NCBI GenBank assembly: GCA_963845675.1
Contig: CAWJSX010000001.1
Coordinates: 1,798,001-1,862,000 of the forward strand
Direction: 5' to 3'
Source: CAWJMD01 sp963845675
GTDB lineage: Bacteria > Actinomycetota > Actinomycetes > Actinomycetales > CAWJMD01
Length of the DNA stretch: 64,000 nucleotides
Shown here: piece after piece, positions 62,997 through 64,000 of the stretch
Layout: each line of letters begins with the position of its first letter
Position numbering within the stretch: the first letter of the stretch is position 1
Notes under the pieces: model-generated
Told to the model about the DNA's origin: nothing
Database searches by the model: none
The model's input: the letters and a program-made list of their open reading frames with translations, nothing else
Position numbers and translations under genes: made by a program

Positions 62997-63824
62997 TCAG
63001 GCGCCGAGCGCCCGGCGCACAGGCGGTGCGTACGTGGGGATGTCGTCGTCGTCCACCTCGGGGCGGTGGCAGCCGGCGGCCTCGATGGGCTCGACCGGCT
63101 CAGCCGAGCTGTCGCGCCAGTCCGCGTACCAGCGCGTCACCTGGTCGAGCTCGAACGTGCCGCGCTGTCGCGGCACCTCGTCCTTGAGGAGGTAGGCGGG
63201 CAGCGGTACCGGGACCGGGGTCCACTCGCCTGGCAGCGACTCCTGCCGCTCGGGTGCGTCGGCGACCGAACCCGTCATGTCGTCCTCGTCGACGACCTCG
63301 GGGGTCTCGTCCGCGAGAACAACGGCGTGGGGCGTCACCACTCTTGGCGAGGCAGCCTGCCGCCCGCGGCGGGTGCGTCGACGGGCGCGGGCCCGCAGTG
63401 CGAGGAGCAGCACGAGCGCGGTGGCTCCGGCGACTGCCGGGCTCCAGGACGGGGCGAGGGCGAGCACCGCGAGCCCCGCTGTGCCCGGGACGGCGAGCAC
63501 CGCGAGGACCAGCATCGCGACCGACGCGGCGGCGAGGACCGGTGGCCGCGAGCGCCCGCGGTCGACGACCTCGAGGAGCGGCTCGTCGACCTCGTCCGTC
63601 GCCTCGCCCTCGGATGACCGCGCGGCCCGCAGCGGGGTTCGCAGGTACGACGGAGCGGCGGGGCGCTCCGGCACGTCCTCGCGGCGGTCGAGGACCCGCA
63701 TCGCCGCGGAGAAGCGGTCGTTGGAGCGCGAGGCGGAGAGCTGTTCGCGCCGACGCACCCAGCTGGGCACGAGGTAGGCGAGCCACAGCCCGATGACGAG
63801 GAGGAAGATCAGACTGCTGTCCAC
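62997..63824 (-). CDS. GlpR/SepX-like divisome membrane protein
   Basis: The protein of about 275 residues begins with a membrane helix at the very N-terminus (SLIFLLVIGLWLAYLVPSWV) followed by RRREQLSASRSNDRFSAAMRV. This is the hallmark of the actinobacterial SepX/GlpR family, proteins that act at the septum and, in corynebacteria, serve as the receptor of a gephyrin-like protein. Two more helices lie in the middle (LAAASVAMLVLAVLAVPG and a neighbour). The C-terminal part is acidic with TRWYADWRDSS. I chose the GTG at 63824. Adjacent to a GNAT gene end, as in other actinobacteria. Confidence 0.8.
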   Translation of the reverse strand: MDSSLIFLLVIGLWLAYLVPSWVRRREQLSASRSNDRFSAAMRVLDRREDVPERPAAPSYLRTPLRAARSSEGEATDEVDEPLLEVVDRGRSRPPVLAAASVAMLVLAVLAVPGTAGLAVLALAPSWSPAVAGATALVLLLALRARARRRTRRGRQAASPRVVTPHAVVLADETPEVVDEDDMTGSVADAPERQESLPGEWTPVPVPLPAYLLKDEVPRQRGTFELDQVTRWYADWRDSSAEPVEPIEAAGCHRPEVDDDDIPTYAPPVRRALGA

Positions 63825-63918
63825 GGAGACGAACGCTAGGGCGCCGCGGTGGCGCCCTCCGGCATCCGTCACGGTGTGTCGCTGAAGCGACGCGTGTTTC
63901 TTGTGTGACTGGTGTGGT

Positions 63919-64000
63919 TCAGGCCGTTCTGGTCCCCCGCCAGCGAGCCATCAGGCCGTCCGGCAGGTCCTCGACGGTCAGCGCGAACGTCCGGTGGTCG
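63919..64000 (-). CDS. GNAT family acetyltransferase, C-terminal fragment
   Basis: Only the last 26 codons are inside the window. They read DHRTFALTVEDLPDGLMARW and end RTA, which resembles the C-terminal strand and tail of RimJ-type N-acetyltransferases. In actinobacteria such a gene commonly lies between the gephyrin-like moeA/glp gene and glpR, which agrees with the GlpR-like gene next to it. The rest of the gene is beyond the right edge. Confidence 0.6.
   Translation of the reverse strand, partial: DHRTFALTVEDLPDGLMARWRGTRTA

Noticed and set aside
1..64000. Prophage, insertion sequence or integrated element
   Set aside because: No transposase, integrase or phage structural gene and no flanking direct or inverted repeats next to the tRNA genes were found.

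Overview
The window is very GC-rich (about 70%), with abundant GTG starts, stop/start overlaps of the ATGA or GTGA type, MurB/HadA/RpmG/SecE/NusG neighbourhoods, an RpfB-type resuscitation factor, a GlpR/SepX-type divisome protein and Pmt next to RsmI. This points to a free-living high-GC actinobacterium. Gene order resembles the Nocardioidaceae (Propionibacteriales), but the genus cannot be fixed from sequence reading alone. There is no prophage, insertion sequence, CRISPR array or rRNA.

Layout. 0-3.5 kb: leftward ribosomal/translocon block (rplJ, rplA, rplK, nusG, secE, tRNA-Trp). 3.6-8.7 kb: aspartate aminotransferase, then an ABC-2 exporter coupled to a two-component system. 8.7-12.1 kb: class V aminotransferase, adenosine deaminase-like gene, DinB-like gene and a CbiX-like chelatase. 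12.2-13.5 kb: a broken DUF222/HNH gene. 13.6-17.5 kb: murB, MFS, two hot-dog dehydratases, rpmG, tRNA-Met and tRNA-Thr. 17.6-20.4 kb: a Q/G/Y-rich DUF4190-like membrane protein, tRNA-Tyr, YajQ and an alpha/beta hydrolase. 20.4-26.7 kb: a complete assimilatory sulfate reduction operon (leader peptide, sir, cysH, cysD, cysN, cysG). 26.7-35.7 kb: a compact nuoABCHIJKLMN operon with no nuoD, E, F or G. 35.9-38.9 kb: divergent korAB (2-oxoacid:ferredoxin oxidoreductase). 38.9-43 kb: MarR and a second two-component system. 43-48.2 kb: ABC-F protein and a DUF1501/DUF1800 pair. 48.3-55.1 kb: leftward housekeeping run (DUF2975 membrane protein, XRE regulator, metG, tatD, rpfB, rsmA, ispE). 55.2-60.2 kb: aminotransferase, diguanylate cyclase, rsmI and divergent pmt. 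60.4-64 kb: SulP transporter with MerR, tRNA-Ala, glpR-like gene and the end of a GNAT gene.

Two themes stand out. First, the nuo cluster lacks the NADH-input module (and NuoD) and sits head-to-head with KorAB, which suggests reduced ferredoxin as the electron source for a proton-pumping membrane arm. Second, many genes have a TANNNT -10 hexamer 6-7 nt before the start codon, the signature of leaderless transcription; one of them is a 31-residue leader peptide ahead of the sulfite reductase operon.

Caution: well over thirty single-base frameshifts interrupt otherwise perfectly conserved genes, including essential ones (rplA, nusG, metG). They are concentrated in some regions (cysN, nuoN, metG) and absent from others. 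They look like sequencing or consensus errors, so coordinates below span the full inferred genes rather than the broken reading frames.
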